A stretch of DNA of 40,969 nucleotides, taken from NCBI RefSeq assembly GCF_001282115.1, contig NZ_LJBR01000096.1, positions 1-40,969 on the forward strand, in the 5' to 3' direction. The stretch is from Streptomyces sp. NRRL B-24085 (lineage in GTDB: Bacteria > Actinomycetota > Actinomycetes > Streptomycetales > Streptomycetaceae). Below, piece after piece: positions 1 through 7,781 of this stretch. The position numbers and the translations under genes were made by a program. Within the stretch, counting starts at the first letter, position 1; every line of letters starts with the position of its first letter. The notes under the pieces were generated by a model. The model worked only from the letters and a program-made list of their open reading frames with translations, ran no database searches and was not told the DNA's origin.

Positions 1-2
1 AC

Positions 3-539
3 GCCAACCGTCAGGGCGGCACCCCCGCCACCCCCCTCCCCGGCGGCCTCGCGGGCACGCCCTCCGTCCTCGTCGGCTGGCTGCTCACCGCCGTGGGCCT
101 GGCCCTCGCCGGCCCCGGGCTCACCCACCTCTGCGGCCGTCTCCTCCAGTCCACCCGGCCCGGCGCCCTCCGCCTCCTCGCCGGACGCGTCCTCATGGCC
201 GAGGCCACCCGTATCGGCCGCCCCTTGGGCATCGTCTGCGCGGTGGCCTCCGGCGCCTACGCCATGACGACGCTGTACGACCCGACGGGCCCCGAGGTGG
301 GGCCCCTCACCACGCTCGGCCTGCTGCTCGTGACGAGCTGCACGCTCGCCACGCTGCTCACCGCCGCCGTGGAGGCGAAGCAGGCCAGGTCGGACACCAC
401 GGCCGCGCTCGTCCGGCTCGGCGCCCCCGCGACCATGCTCCGCAGCGCGGCGGCCCTGCGCGCCGGCGCCCTGCTCGCCCTGTTCGGCCCGCTCACCCTG
501 GTCGTGGCCGAGCTGGCGGCCCTGCCGCTGACCGGCTGA
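3..539 (+). CDS. Integral membrane protein, 5' end cut by window edge (possibly ABC-transporter permease)
   Basis: The frame is open from the first bases of the window, so the start lies outside it and only the last 178 residues are seen. Four hydrophobic segments are visible, near residues 21-40, 76-92, 100-118 and 150-175 of the visible part. Between the last two is a soluble loop with a 'RLGAPATMLRSAAALRAG' stretch, which resembles the pattern before the last membrane helix of FtsX/MacB-type permeases. That resemblance is by eye only. No ATPase gene is visible here, though it could lie further left. Function is not established; it could equally be an uncharacterised membrane protein. Confidence 0.6.
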   Translation, partial: ANRQGGTPATPLPGGLAGTPSVLVGWLLTAVGLALAGPGLTHLCGRLLQSTRPGALRLLAGRVLMAEATRIGRPLGIVCAVASGAYAMTTLYDPTGPEVGPLTTLGLLLVTSCTLATLLTAAVEAKQARSDTTAALVRLGAPATMLRSAAALRAGALLALFGPLTLVVAELAALPLTG

Positions 540-624
540 AGAAAAATCCCGCGGCAGCGATGAGTTGTGCCGCCCTCGTCCGTCTACCCCCGCGTACCGC
601 ACGCACCCGATGGGAGAGACTCCG

Positions 625-1044
625 ATGACCACGCCGGCCTACCAGCAGATGATCTTCATCAACCTGCCCGTGAACGACCTCGACGCCTCCAAGAAGTTCT
701 ACACGGGGCTCGGCTACACGCTCAACGAACAGTTCAGCGACGACAAGGCGGCCTCCGTCGTGATCAGCGAGACGATCGTCGCGATGCTGCTCACGAAGCC
801 GTTCTACGCGACGTTCACCAAGAAGGAGATCGCGGACGCGACGAAGACCAGCCAGGTGCTGCTCTGTCTGAGCGCCGAGAGCCGCGCGAAGGTGGACGAG
901 CTGGTCGAGAAGGCCGTCGCCGCCGGGGGTACGGCCAACGACGACGTGCAGGACCAGGGCTTCATGTACGGCCGTTCCTTCAACGACCTCGACGGCCACG
1001 GCTGGGAGGTCGTGTGGATGGACCCGGCGGTGATCCAGGGCTGA
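625..1044 (+). CDS. VOC-superfamily (glyoxalase/bleomycin-resistance-like) protein
   Basis: A 139-residue protein with the one-module pattern of the vicinal-oxygen-chelate fold. It opens with 'MIFINLPVNDLDASKKFYTGLGY' style sequence (strand, then a helix carrying KKFY), and ends with 'FNDLDGHGWEVVWMDP', the usual D-xx-G-xx-WE closing strand. Members bind a metal or small molecules and include glyoxalase I, dioxygenases and antibiotic-binding proteins. Nothing here fixes the substrate. The ATG at 625 is preferred because a GGGAGA ribosome-binding site sits about 8 nt upstream; an in-frame ATG at 610 and a TTG at 565 lack one. The gene stands alone between the membrane protein and the LOG-like gene. 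Confidence 0.85.
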   Translation: MTTPAYQQMIFINLPVNDLDASKKFYTGLGYTLNEQFSDDKAASVVISETIVAMLLTKPFYATFTKKEIADATKTSQVLLCLSAESRAKVDELVEKAVAAGGTANDDVQDQGFMYGRSFNDLDGHGWEVVWMDPAVIQG

Positions 1045-1081
1045 TCCCCGGGGCCGGGATGCGGCGTGCGAGCATGGGCGG

Positions 1082-2203
1082 GTGCAGACGAGCCCCGCCC
1101 ACGCGGCACACCACGACGACCGTGAGATCGAGACGCTCGAGGAGTTCGACGCGGTCGTACCGGCCCGCGGCACGCTGGCCGGTTTCCGGGTCCAGTCCGT
1201 CGATCTGACGGACCGGACAAGGGAGTTGCTGGCCACCGACACTGCGGGCGCCGTCTTCCTCGGCTGCCCGATGCGGGAGAGCGCGGCGGAGAAGCTCCGC
1301 ACAGACGGCGCCCTGGTCTTCCCGCCCGTCCCGCACCTGCCCTTCGACCCGTACCGCGGACTGCTCTACTCCCCGGACGAGTTGTTCGACGGGCTGGAAA
1401 AGGGCTACGAGCAGACTCCCGACGCCCTCGCCTACGCCTGGTTCCAGCGGACCAAGTCCGACGGCGACATATACGCGTCGATGCTCCGCTCCATCCACGA
1501 CGACGCCGTCTCCGACGCCCTCGACGAACTCCTGCGCGGCGCGAGGGTCGTGGGGGTGATGGGCGGGCACGCGATGGCCCGCGGCACCGAGGAGTACGCC
1601 GGTGCCGCCCGCCTCGGCCGCGAACTGACCCGCGCCGGGCTCACCGTGGCCACCGGTGGCGGACCGGGCGCGATGGAGGCGGCCAACCTCGGCGCCTACA
1701 CGGCCCCCTTCGAGGACGCCGCGCTCGACGAGGCGTGCCGACTCCTGGCCGCGGCACCCTCGTTCACGCCCTCGATCACCGACTGGGCGCGCGCCGCCTT
1801 CGAGGTCCGCGCCCGCCGGCCCCGGGGCGGCCTCTCCGTCGGCATCCCGACCTGGTTCTACGGGCACGAGCCGCCGAACGCCTTCGCCTCGCACATCGCC
1901 AAGTACTTCGCCAACGCCACCCGCGAGGACGGTCTGCTCGCCCGCTCGAACGCGGGGGTGGTCTTCCTGCCGGGCGCCGCCGGCACCGTGCAGGAGATCT
2001 TCGACAACGCGACGCCCAACTACTACGAGTCGCGCGGCGAACCGACTCCGATGGTGCTCGTGAACCGCGCGCACTGGACGGAGAAGCTGCCCACCTGGCC
2101 GCTGCTCCAGGCGCTCGCGCGGGAGCGGTCGATGGAGGCCCGAATCGCCCTTGTTGACCGGATCGAGGACGCTCCGGCGGCGCTGAAACGTCTCGCCGGG
2201 TAA
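1082..2203 (+). CDS. Large LOG-family (Rossmann-fold) nucleotide-binding protein
   Basis: A 373-residue protein. The core, roughly residues 155-330, is a Rossmann fold with a 'GVMGGHAMARG' strand-turn, then 'ATGGGPGAMEAANLGA' near residue 190, and 'FLPGAAGTVQEIFD' near residue 296. The last corresponds to the LOG motif PGGxGTxxE but reads PGAAGTVQE, with Ala for the second Gly. LOG enzymes cleave nucleoside 5'-monophosphates to base and ribose phosphate. This protein is longer than the usual 180-200 residues, with about 150 extra N-terminal residues and an insert after the glycine motif, so PpnN-like nucleotide turnover is a reasonable guess but unproven. The start is GTG; nearby ATGs are out of frame. 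Confidence 0.82.
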   Translation: MQTSPAHAAHHDDREIETLEEFDAVVPARGTLAGFRVQSVDLTDRTRELLATDTAGAVFLGCPMRESAAEKLRTDGALVFPPVPHLPFDPYRGLLYSPDELFDGLEKGYEQTPDALAYAWFQRTKSDGDIYASMLRSIHDDAVSDALDELLRGARVVGVMGGHAMARGTEEYAGAARLGRELTRAGLTVATGGGPGAMEAANLGAYTAPFEDAALDEACRLLAAAPSFTPSITDWARAAFEVRARRPRGGLSVGIPTWFYGHEPPNAFASHIAKYFANATREDGLLARSNAGVVFLPGAAGTVQEIFDNATPNYYESRGEPTPMVLVNRAHWTEKLPTWPLLQALARERSMEARIALVDRIEDAPAALKRLAG

Positions 2204-2241
2204 TAAGAAGGCAAAGCCAACGACTGTAAGGCGCCTACACG

Positions 2242-2269
2242 TTGACACTTCTTATGCAGCGCTTATAGA
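2242..2269 (+). promoter_or_regulatory. Sigma-70-type promoter for the LAETG wall-protein gene
   Basis: A perfect TTGACA at 2242-2247 is followed after 16 bp by TATAGA at 2264-2269. This resembles vegetative (HrdB-type) promoters. It lies about 80 nt before the start of the only gene downstream. Assignment is from sequence match only. Confidence 0.6.
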
Positions 2270-2350
2270 CCTGTGAGACTCCTGGGGATGGTGATGTCGC
2301 ATCACCACCTCGTCAACCCCCCGCATTTGCGCACCCCGTGAAGGATGAAC

Positions 2351-3043
2351 GTGGCATTCACGCCCATATCCCGCCGCACCTCCCGCGCCGCGCGCTTCCT
2401 CGGCGTCGCCGCCGCCTCGACCGCGATCGTGCTCAGCGCCTCCAGCAACGCCCTTGCCTGCAACATCAAGGAGTTCTCCGCCGAGGCCAAGTGTGACGGC
2501 GAGAAGGGTGTCATCACCGTCACCGACGTGGACAAGGCCGGTGTCGAGGCCACCGTCTCCGTGTACCTGCAGAACAACGGCGCCGACGCCAAGAAGGTCG
2601 GCGAGCAGAAGGTGAAGGGCTCCAAGGAGGGCACCACCATCACCTTCGAGGAGGACTGGGCGCCCAACGCCGAGTACCGCATCCACGTCGAGGCCCTGCC
2701 CTACATCAAGGGCGAGGACATCAAGCCCAACCTGACCACCCCGGCGACCGCCTGCAAGACCGAGGACACGCCGACCCCGACGCCCACGCCCACGCCGTCG
2801 GACTCCGCCAGCACCCCGGCCGAGGAGTCCCCGACCCCGACCCCGTCGGCCTCCGAGGGCACCACCGCCCCGGCGCCCGCCGAGAGCAACGCCCCGTCGC
2901 CCGCGGCCGGCGACTCCAACCTCGCCGAGACCGGTGCGAACTCCAACACCGGCCTGATCGCGGGCATCGCCATCGCCCTGGTCGCCCTCGGCGGCGGCGC
3001 GGTGTTCTTCGGCCTGCGCCGCCGTGGCGCCGGCAGCCGCTGA
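2351..3043 (+). CDS. Secreted LAETG-anchored cell-wall protein
   Basis: A sortase substrate of about 230 residues. It has a basic N-terminus (RRTSRAAR), a hydrophobic signal segment and a probable cleavage site after 'SNALA'. A compact Ig-like domain of about 90 residues with several Cys follows, then a Pro/Thr/Ser-rich stalk (PTPTPTPTP). It ends with LAETG near residue 193, a hydrophobic helix and an RRR tail. LAxTG signals are characteristic of class E sortases in high-GC actinobacteria, which link the Thr to the wall. GTG 2351 is chosen because AAGGA at 2341-2345 gives it 5-nt spacing; the in-frame ATG at 2345 would sit directly on that site. The ligand of the surface domain is unknown. 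Confidence 0.88.
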   Translation: MAFTPISRRTSRAARFLGVAAASTAIVLSASSNALACNIKEFSAEAKCDGEKGVITVTDVDKAGVEATVSVYLQNNGADAKKVGEQKVKGSKEGTTITFEEDWAPNAEYRIHVEALPYIKGEDIKPNLTTPATACKTEDTPTPTPTPTPSDSASTPAEESPTPTPSASEGTTAPAPAESNAPSPAAGDSNLAETGANSNTGLIAGIAIALVALGGGAVFFGLRRRGAGSR

Positions 3044-3061
3044 CGCCGTACCTGAACAACA

Positions 3062-3098
3062 GCTGTGGCCCGTCCCCGGTCCGGGGGCGGGCCACAGC
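3062..3098. terminator. Bidirectional hairpin between convergent genes
   Basis: Near-perfect inverted repeat: 3062-3078 pairs with 3082-3098, 17 bp with one G-U pair and a very small loop. It lies between the LAETG gene (plus) and the isomerase-like gene (minus) and would serve both. There is no U-run, as is common in GC-rich actinomycetes. Confidence 0.75.
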
Positions 3099-3105
3099 CG
3101 CGCTG

Positions 3106-3882
3106 TCACCCGAAGGTGGCGCGCTCCAGCCAGAACTCCAGCAGCTTCCGGTCCCCCACGACCTCCAACTCCGGGCTGTCCAGCGGCAGTCGGCGGTAGA
3201 AGGCGAGCAGGACGGCGGTCAGCGGCCCGCGCAGGGCGACGGTCGCCTTCTCGTGCCCGCGCCGCCAGACGATGACGTCCTCGGTGAGCTCGACCACCGT
3301 TCCCCACGTTCCGTCGGTGGCGTGCAGGTGGATACTGCGTCCGGGGCCGCGCAGCTCCCCCGCCGCGTCGTCCGGCATGGTCCGCTGCGCGAACTCCACG
3401 ATCTGGAGCCACTCGTCGACGGCGTCGGCGGCGATGTCCGCGGCGACCTCGTAGGGCTGCCCGGCGGCGAGTGCGGCGTCGGCGCGGTGAACGGTCAGCT
3501 CGTGGGTCATCCGACGGGCCCAGAATCCCGACGTGGGAAGGCCGGACCAGGACCACACGGGGGCGTCCGGCCCGGCCTCCCTGAGCGCGGCGACGAGCAT
3601 CTCGCCGGTTTCGGCGAGCCACGCGTCGAGAGCGCCGGCGTCCTCGGGCCCCTCTCCCGAGGGCACCCGGTCCTCGGGCACTTCCGCCCGCGCCCGGGTC
3701 CGCACCATCAGCTCCACCCAGCGCAGGGCGCCGCCGGTGTGCCGCACCAGTTGCTCCAGCGACCAGTCCGGGCAGGTCGGGACGGTCGCGGACAGATCGG
3801 CCCCGGAGGTCACCAAGGCCCGCAGCAGACCCACCTGGTGGGCGATCTCGTCGCAGTAGCGGTCGTGCGGGAGCGGCGTCAT
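3106..3882 (-). CDS. Mycothiol-dependent maleylpyruvate isomerase-family (DinB-fold) protein
   Basis: A 258-residue protein of the family annotated as 'maleylpyruvate isomerase N-terminal domain'. The predicted metal ligands are visible: His48 in 'VRHTGG', and Glu128 and His132 in 'HELTVHRAD', the H...ExxxH arrangement of mycothiol-dependent maleylpyruvate isomerase. The N-terminal four-helix DinB part (about 1-150) is followed by an SCP2-like C-terminal domain (about 165-255). The actual substrate of most such actinobacterial paralogues is unknown. Its ATG is only 24 nt after the thiQ stop on the same strand, with no hairpin between, so it may be read through from the thiamine operon. No functional link to thiamine is evident. 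Confidence 0.82.
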   Translation of the reverse strand: MTPLPHDRYCDEIAHQVGLLRALVTSGADLSATVPTCPDWSLEQLVRHTGGALRWVELMVRTRARAEVPEDRVPSGEGPEDAGALDAWLAETGEMLVAALREAGPDAPVWSWSGLPTSGFWARRMTHELTVHRADAALAAGQPYEVAADIAADAVDEWLQIVEFAQRTMPDDAAGELRGPGRSIHLHATDGTWGTVVELTEDVIVWRRGHEKATVALRGPLTAVLLAFYRRLPLDSPELEVVGDRKLLEFWLERATFG

Positions 3883-3906
3883 GCCCGCACCCTAGGCCCG
3901 CCCCCG

Positions 3907-4932
3907 TCAGTCCAGCACCACGATTTCCGCCGGGTCGAACTCCACCCCGACCGTATCCCCGACCTCCGGCGCCTCGCGGAGCGCACACGCGGCCTCCAGC
4001 CGCGGCCCGTCGCCCTGCGCGGGGTGCAGGTGAACGGCGACGTGCGTGCCCTTGAAGGTGCGCGCGGCGACCGTGCAGCGCAGTCCCTCGTCGGCGGCCA
4101 CGAGCCGTACCCCCGCGGGCCGCACCAGCAGGCTCCGGACCCCCTGGGCGGCTCCGGAGGGCACCGGCACCTTGCCCCACGGCGTGTCCGCCGCCTCGCC
4201 CGTCACCGTCCCCTCCACCACGTTCTCGAAGCCGAGGAAGCGGGCCACGAACTCGTCCGCCGGCCGCTGCCACACCTCCAGAGGCGTGCCGGACTGGGCG
4301 ATCCGGCCGTCGCGCATCACCACGACCCGGTCGGCGAGCGCGAAGGCCTCCCCCTGGTCGTGGGTGACCGCGAGCACAGTGGTGCCCAACCGCCCGAACA
4401 GCTCCCGCAGTTCCACGACCAGCCGTTCCCGCAGCGACCGGTCCAACTGCCCGAGCGGCTCGTCGAGCATCAGCAGCCGGGGCCGGGGGGCGAGCGCCCG
4501 GGCCAGCGCGACCCGCTGCTGCTCACCGCCGGAGAGCGAGGCGACGGCCCGCCGGGGAGCGCCCGGAAGACCGACGAGGGCGAGCAACTCCCGTACCCGC
4601 TCGTCCTGCTGCGCCCTGGACACGCCGTGCATCCGCAGTCCGAAGGCCACGTTGGCGCCGACGTCCCGCTGCGGGAACAGCTGGTGGTCCTGGAACATCA
4701 GTCCCACCCCGCGCTTGTGCGCGGGCACCCCGCCCTGGTCGCGCCCGTCGAGCAACACCCGCCCGGAGTCCAGCGGCTGGAGCCCGGCCACGGCCCGCAG
4801 CAGGGTCGACTTCCCGCTCCCGCTCGGCCCGAGCACACACACGATCTCGTGCTCGGCGACGTCGAGACCGGCCCCGTCGAGGACGGCCCGCCCGCCGAAC
4901 CGGACCGTCGCGTCCGCAAGGCTCAGCAGCAT
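3907..4932 (-). CDS. thiQ: Thiamine ABC transporter, ATP-binding subunit
   Basis: A 341-residue ABC ATPase powering import through the adjacent permease. Walker A GPSGSGKST is at 35-43, the Q-loop Gln at 81, the LSGGE signature at 133-137, Walker B LLMLDE at 153-158 and the switch His at 191. The C-terminal 100 residues look like a TOBE-type regulatory domain, making it longer than proteobacterial ThiQ, as in CysA/PotA-like importers. The ATG overlaps the permease stop by one base (TGATG), indicating translational coupling. The frame stays open upstream into the permease gene, but that region is not part of this protein. Thiamine specificity rests on the TPP riboswitch and on thiB. Confidence 0.88.
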   Translation of the reverse strand: MLLSLADATVRFGGRAVLDGAGLDVAEHEIVCVLGPSGSGKSTLLRAVAGLQPLDSGRVLLDGRDQGGVPAHKRGVGLMFQDHQLFPQRDVGANVAFGLRMHGVSRAQQDERVRELLALVGLPGAPRRAVASLSGGEQQRVALARALAPRPRLLMLDEPLGQLDRSLRERLVVELRELFGRLGTTVLAVTHDQGEAFALADRVVVMRDGRIAQSGTPLEVWQRPADEFVARFLGFENVVEGTVTGEAADTPWGKVPVPSGAAQGVRSLLVRPAGVRLVAADEGLRCTVAARTFKGTHVAVHLHPAQGDGPRLEAACALREAPEVGDTVGVEFDPAEIVVLD

Positions 4933-6602
4933 CAGAACTCCCCGGTCCGGTCGGTCCGCAGCCGTTCGAGCACCAGGAGCGCCACCGCGCACACCACCAT
5001 CAGGATCGTCGAAAGAGCCATCGCCTGGCCGTAGTTGAGGTCCCCGGCCCGCCCGAGCAGCCGGGCCACGGCGACCGGCAGGGTCGGGTTGTCGGGCCGT
5101 GCGATGAACACGGTCGCCCCGAACTCGCCCAGCGACACGGCGAAGGCGAAGCCCGCCGCGATCAGCAACGCCCGCCGCACCATGGGCAGATCGACCTCCC
5201 GCCACACCCGCCACGGCGAGGCGCCGAGCACGGCCGCGGCCTCCCGCAGCCGGTGGTCCACGGCCCGCAGCACGGGCAGCATGGTCCGCACCACGAACGG
5301 CACCCCGACCAGCGCCTGCGCGAGCGGCACCAGGATCCACGACTGCCTGAGGTCCAGCGGCGGCTCGTCGAGGGAGATCAGGAACCCGAAGCCCACGGTC
5401 ACCGCGGACACCCCGAGCGGGAGCATCAGCAGCGCGTCGAAACCCCGTACGAACCGCCCCGCGTCCCGCCGCGTCAGCGCCGCCGCGGCGAGTCCCCCGA
5501 CCGCCACCGCGATGCCGGTCGCGGCGAGGGCGTACTCCAGGGAGTTCCCGACCGCCTCGATCGGCGCGACGAGGAAGACCCCGCCGTCGCCGTGGGTCAG
5601 CGCCCGGTAGTAGCCGAAGTCAGAGGCGTCGAGCGAGCGCTGCACCAGCACCGCGAGCGGCAGCACGAGGAGTACGGCGACACAGCCCACGACGGCGGCC
5701 AGCAGACCCCGCTCCCCCGCGCCGCGCGGCCGCCGGGCGGTCACGGACGCGTCCACGAGCCGCAGCGCGGTCTCCCGGCGCCGCACGGTCCACGCGTGCA
5801 CGGCGAGGACCGCGCCCACCGCGACGAACTGGATGAGCGTCAGCACGGCGGCCGTGGACAGGTCGAAGATCTCGGAGGTCTGCCGGTAGATCTCCACTTC
5901 CAGGGTCGAGAAGGTCGGCCCGCCGAGGATCTGCACGACACCGAAGGAGGTGAAGGTGAACAGGAAGACCATCAGCGCGGCGGCGGCCACGGCGGGCGCG
6001 AGGGCGGGCAAGGTGACCGTCCGCCAGGCTTTGAGCCGGGACGCGCCCAGCATCCGCGCGGCCTCCTCCTGGCGCGGGTCCAGCTGGGCCCACAGTCCGC
6101 CGACGGTCCGTACGACGACCGCGTAGTTGAAGAAGACGTGCGCGAGCAGGATCGCCCACACGGTGGTGTCCAGCCGTACGCCCCACCACTCGTCGAGCAG
6201 TCCGCCCCGGCCGACGAGCGCCAGGAAGGCCGTACCGACGACGACCGTCGGCAGCACGAAGGGGACGGTGACCACGGCCCGCAGCACCTGCTTGCCCGGG
6301 AAGTCGAAGCGCGCGAAGACGTACGCGCCGGGGAGCGCGATCAGGAGCGTGAGCGCGGTGGAGGCGAGCGCCTGCCAGGTGGTGAACCACAGCACGTGCC
6401 GGATGTCCGGCTGCGCGAGGACCTCGGTGATCCTGCCGAACTGCCAGGTCCCGCCGGTCTTGAGCCCGCGCGTGACGATCGCGGCGACGGGATAGGCGAA
6501 GAAGACGGCGAAGAACGCGACGGGCACGGCCACGAGTCCGAGCCGCGCCGCCGCGCTGTGGAGGGGCTTGCGGGGCCTTACTTCAGAACCAGCGAGGTCC
6601 AC
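4932..6602 (-). CDS. thiP: Thiamine ABC transporter, fused two-domain permease
   Basis: A 556-residue membrane protein with about twelve hydrophobic segments, made of two binding-protein-dependent permease modules in one chain as in ThiP and iron permease FbpB. Each module has its EAA loop, which docks on the ATPase: 'EEAARMLGASRLKAW' near residue 179 and 'REAAAVLGASPWRVW' near residue 454. The GTG start at 6602 overlaps the end of thiB by 25 nt and has no clear ribosome-binding site, so it is probably reached by coupling. By fold alone an iron(III) transporter would be possible; the upstream TPP riboswitch argues for thiamine or its phosphates. Confidence 0.88.
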   Translation of the reverse strand: MDLAGSEVRPRKPLHSAAARLGLVAVPVAFFAVFFAYPVAAIVTRGLKTGGTWQFGRITEVLAQPDIRHVLWFTTWQALASTALTLLIALPGAYVFARFDFPGKQVLRAVVTVPFVLPTVVVGTAFLALVGRGGLLDEWWGVRLDTTVWAILLAHVFFNYAVVVRTVGGLWAQLDPRQEEAARMLGASRLKAWRTVTLPALAPAVAAAALMVFLFTFTSFGVVQILGGPTFSTLEVEIYRQTSEIFDLSTAAVLTLIQFVAVGAVLAVHAWTVRRRETALRLVDASVTARRPRGAGERGLLAAVVGCVAVLLVLPLAVLVQRSLDASDFGYYRALTHGDGGVFLVAPIEAVGNSLEYALAATGIAVAVGGLAAAALTRRDAGRFVRGFDALLMLPLGVSAVTVGFGFLISLDEPPLDLRQSWILVPLAQALVGVPFVVRTMLPVLRAVDHRLREAAAVLGASPWRVWREVDLPMVRRALLIAAGFAFAVSLGEFGATVFIARPDNPTLPVAVARLLGRAGDLNYGQAMALSTILMVVCAVALLVLERLRTDRTGEF

Positions 6603-7654
6603 GACTTGACCCAGTCGTCACGGTGGTCGGCGATCTTCGCCGGGTCCATGGTCTCGGGATCCTCGGCCTGCGGACCGTACTGCGTGAACTCGGCGGGCAC
6701 CTGGGCGCCCTCGACGACCGGGTACACGAACATGTTGAGCGGCATGTCCTGCTGGAACTCCTTGGTGAGCAGGAAGTCCAGGAACGCCTTGCCGCCCTTG
6801 CTGTTCTTGGCGTTGCTCAGCAGTCCGGCGTACTCGGTCTGCCGGAAGCAGGTGCCGTCGGCGACCCCGGTGGGCGCGGTCTTCGGCCTGGGATCGGCGT
6901 AGATCACCTCGGCGGGCGGCGAGGAGGCGTACGAGACCACGAGCGGCCGGTCGGCCTTGGCCTTCTTGCCTCCGGCCGACCCGGAGAACTCCTCGTTGTA
7001 GGCCTGCTCCCAGCCGTCGACGACCTTGACGCCGTTGGCCTTGAGCTTCTTCCAGTAGCCCTCCCAGCCGTCGTCCCCGTACTTCGCGGCGGTCCCGAGC
7101 AGGAAGCCGAGCCCCGGCGAGGAGGTGGAGGCGTTCTCGGTGACGAGGAGGTTCTTGTAGGCGGGCTTGACCAGATCGTCGTACGACGTCGGCGGCGCGA
7201 GCTTGTGCTCGGCGAAGTACGCCTTGTCGTAGTTGACGCAGATGTCGCCGGTGTCGACGGGCGTGACCTTGTCGCCGTCGACGCGGTACCCCGCCTTGAC
7301 CGTGTCGGCGCCCTTGGCCTCGTACGGCTGGAAGAGACCGTTGTCGAGCGCGCGGGAGAGCAGGGTGTTGTCGACGCCGAAGAAGACGTCGCCCTGCGGG
7401 TTGTCCTTGGTGAGGATGGCCTTGTTGACTGCCTGCCCGGCGTCGCCGTCCTCCAGGACCTTGACCTCGTAGCCGGACTTCTTCTCGAAGTCGGCGAGGA
7501 CGTTCTTGGAGACGGCCCAGGAGTCGTGGCTGACCAGGGTGACGGTCTTGGACTCGGAGCCGGAGCCGGTGCTGTCGTCGGACGAGGACCCGCACGCGGA
7601 CAGCGTGACCAGGCCGAGGCCGACGACGGCAGCGAAGAACTTCTTGTTGTTCAC
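6578..7654 (-). CDS. thiB: Thiamine ABC transporter, substrate-binding lipoprotein
   Basis: A 358-residue periplasmic-binding-type protein. A lipoprotein signal is clear: MNNKKFF, hydrophobic stretch, lipobox LSAC with the lipidated Cys at 21, then a Ser/Asp-rich linker. The mature part has the ThiB/TbpA pattern ('VTLVSHDSWAVSK' opening, 'GDVFFGVDNTLLSRAL', 'FLDFLLTKEFQQDMP'). It captures thiamine (or TMP/TPP) outside the membrane and delivers it to ThiP. Translation starts at GTG 7654. The only ribosome-binding-site-like sequence, AGGAAG at 7668-7673, is 13 nt upstream at the 3' edge of the TPP riboswitch. First gene of the thiB-thiP-thiQ unit. Confidence 0.9.
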   Translation of the reverse strand: MNNKKFFAAVVGLGLVTLSACGSSSDDSTGSGSESKTVTLVSHDSWAVSKNVLADFEKKSGYEVKVLEDGDAGQAVNKAILTKDNPQGDVFFGVDNTLLSRALDNGLFQPYEAKGADTVKAGYRVDGDKVTPVDTGDICVNYDKAYFAEHKLAPPTSYDDLVKPAYKNLLVTENASTSSPGLGFLLGTAAKYGDDGWEGYWKKLKANGVKVVDGWEQAYNEEFSGSAGGKKAKADRPLVVSYASSPPAEVIYADPRPKTAPTGVADGTCFRQTEYAGLLSNAKNSKGGKAFLDFLLTKEFQQDMPLNMFVYPVVEGAQVPAEFTQYGPQAEDPETMDPAKIADHRDDWVKSWTSLVLK

Positions 7655-7662
7655 GGTGATGA

Positions 7663-7753
7663 CCGAACTTCCTACCCAGAATGACCTGGGCGAGGTTCAG
7701 AGGGTCTGCGGCCCGATCGCCGCACTCTCAGCGCTGTCGCGCTCCCCTGTCGG
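7663..7753 (-). promoter_or_regulatory. TPP riboswitch (THI element) controlling thiBPQ
   Basis: Read on the minus strand, the leader has the TPP aptamer landmarks in order: GGGGAGC (complement of 7743-7749), CUGAGAG (7731-7725), an extended P3 stem of about 6 bp, GACCCUCUGAACCU (7706-7693), then a P4/P5 arm ending GGGUAGGAAG. P1 can close by CCGA (7753-7750) with UCGG (7666-7663). The AGGAAG next to the 3' side of P1 is the only candidate ribosome-binding site for thiB. TPP binding would therefore be expected to block translation initiation; this mechanism is inference. Confidence 0.92.
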
Positions 7754-7781
7754 ATATGTAGATGTACGTACGAACGTCAGA

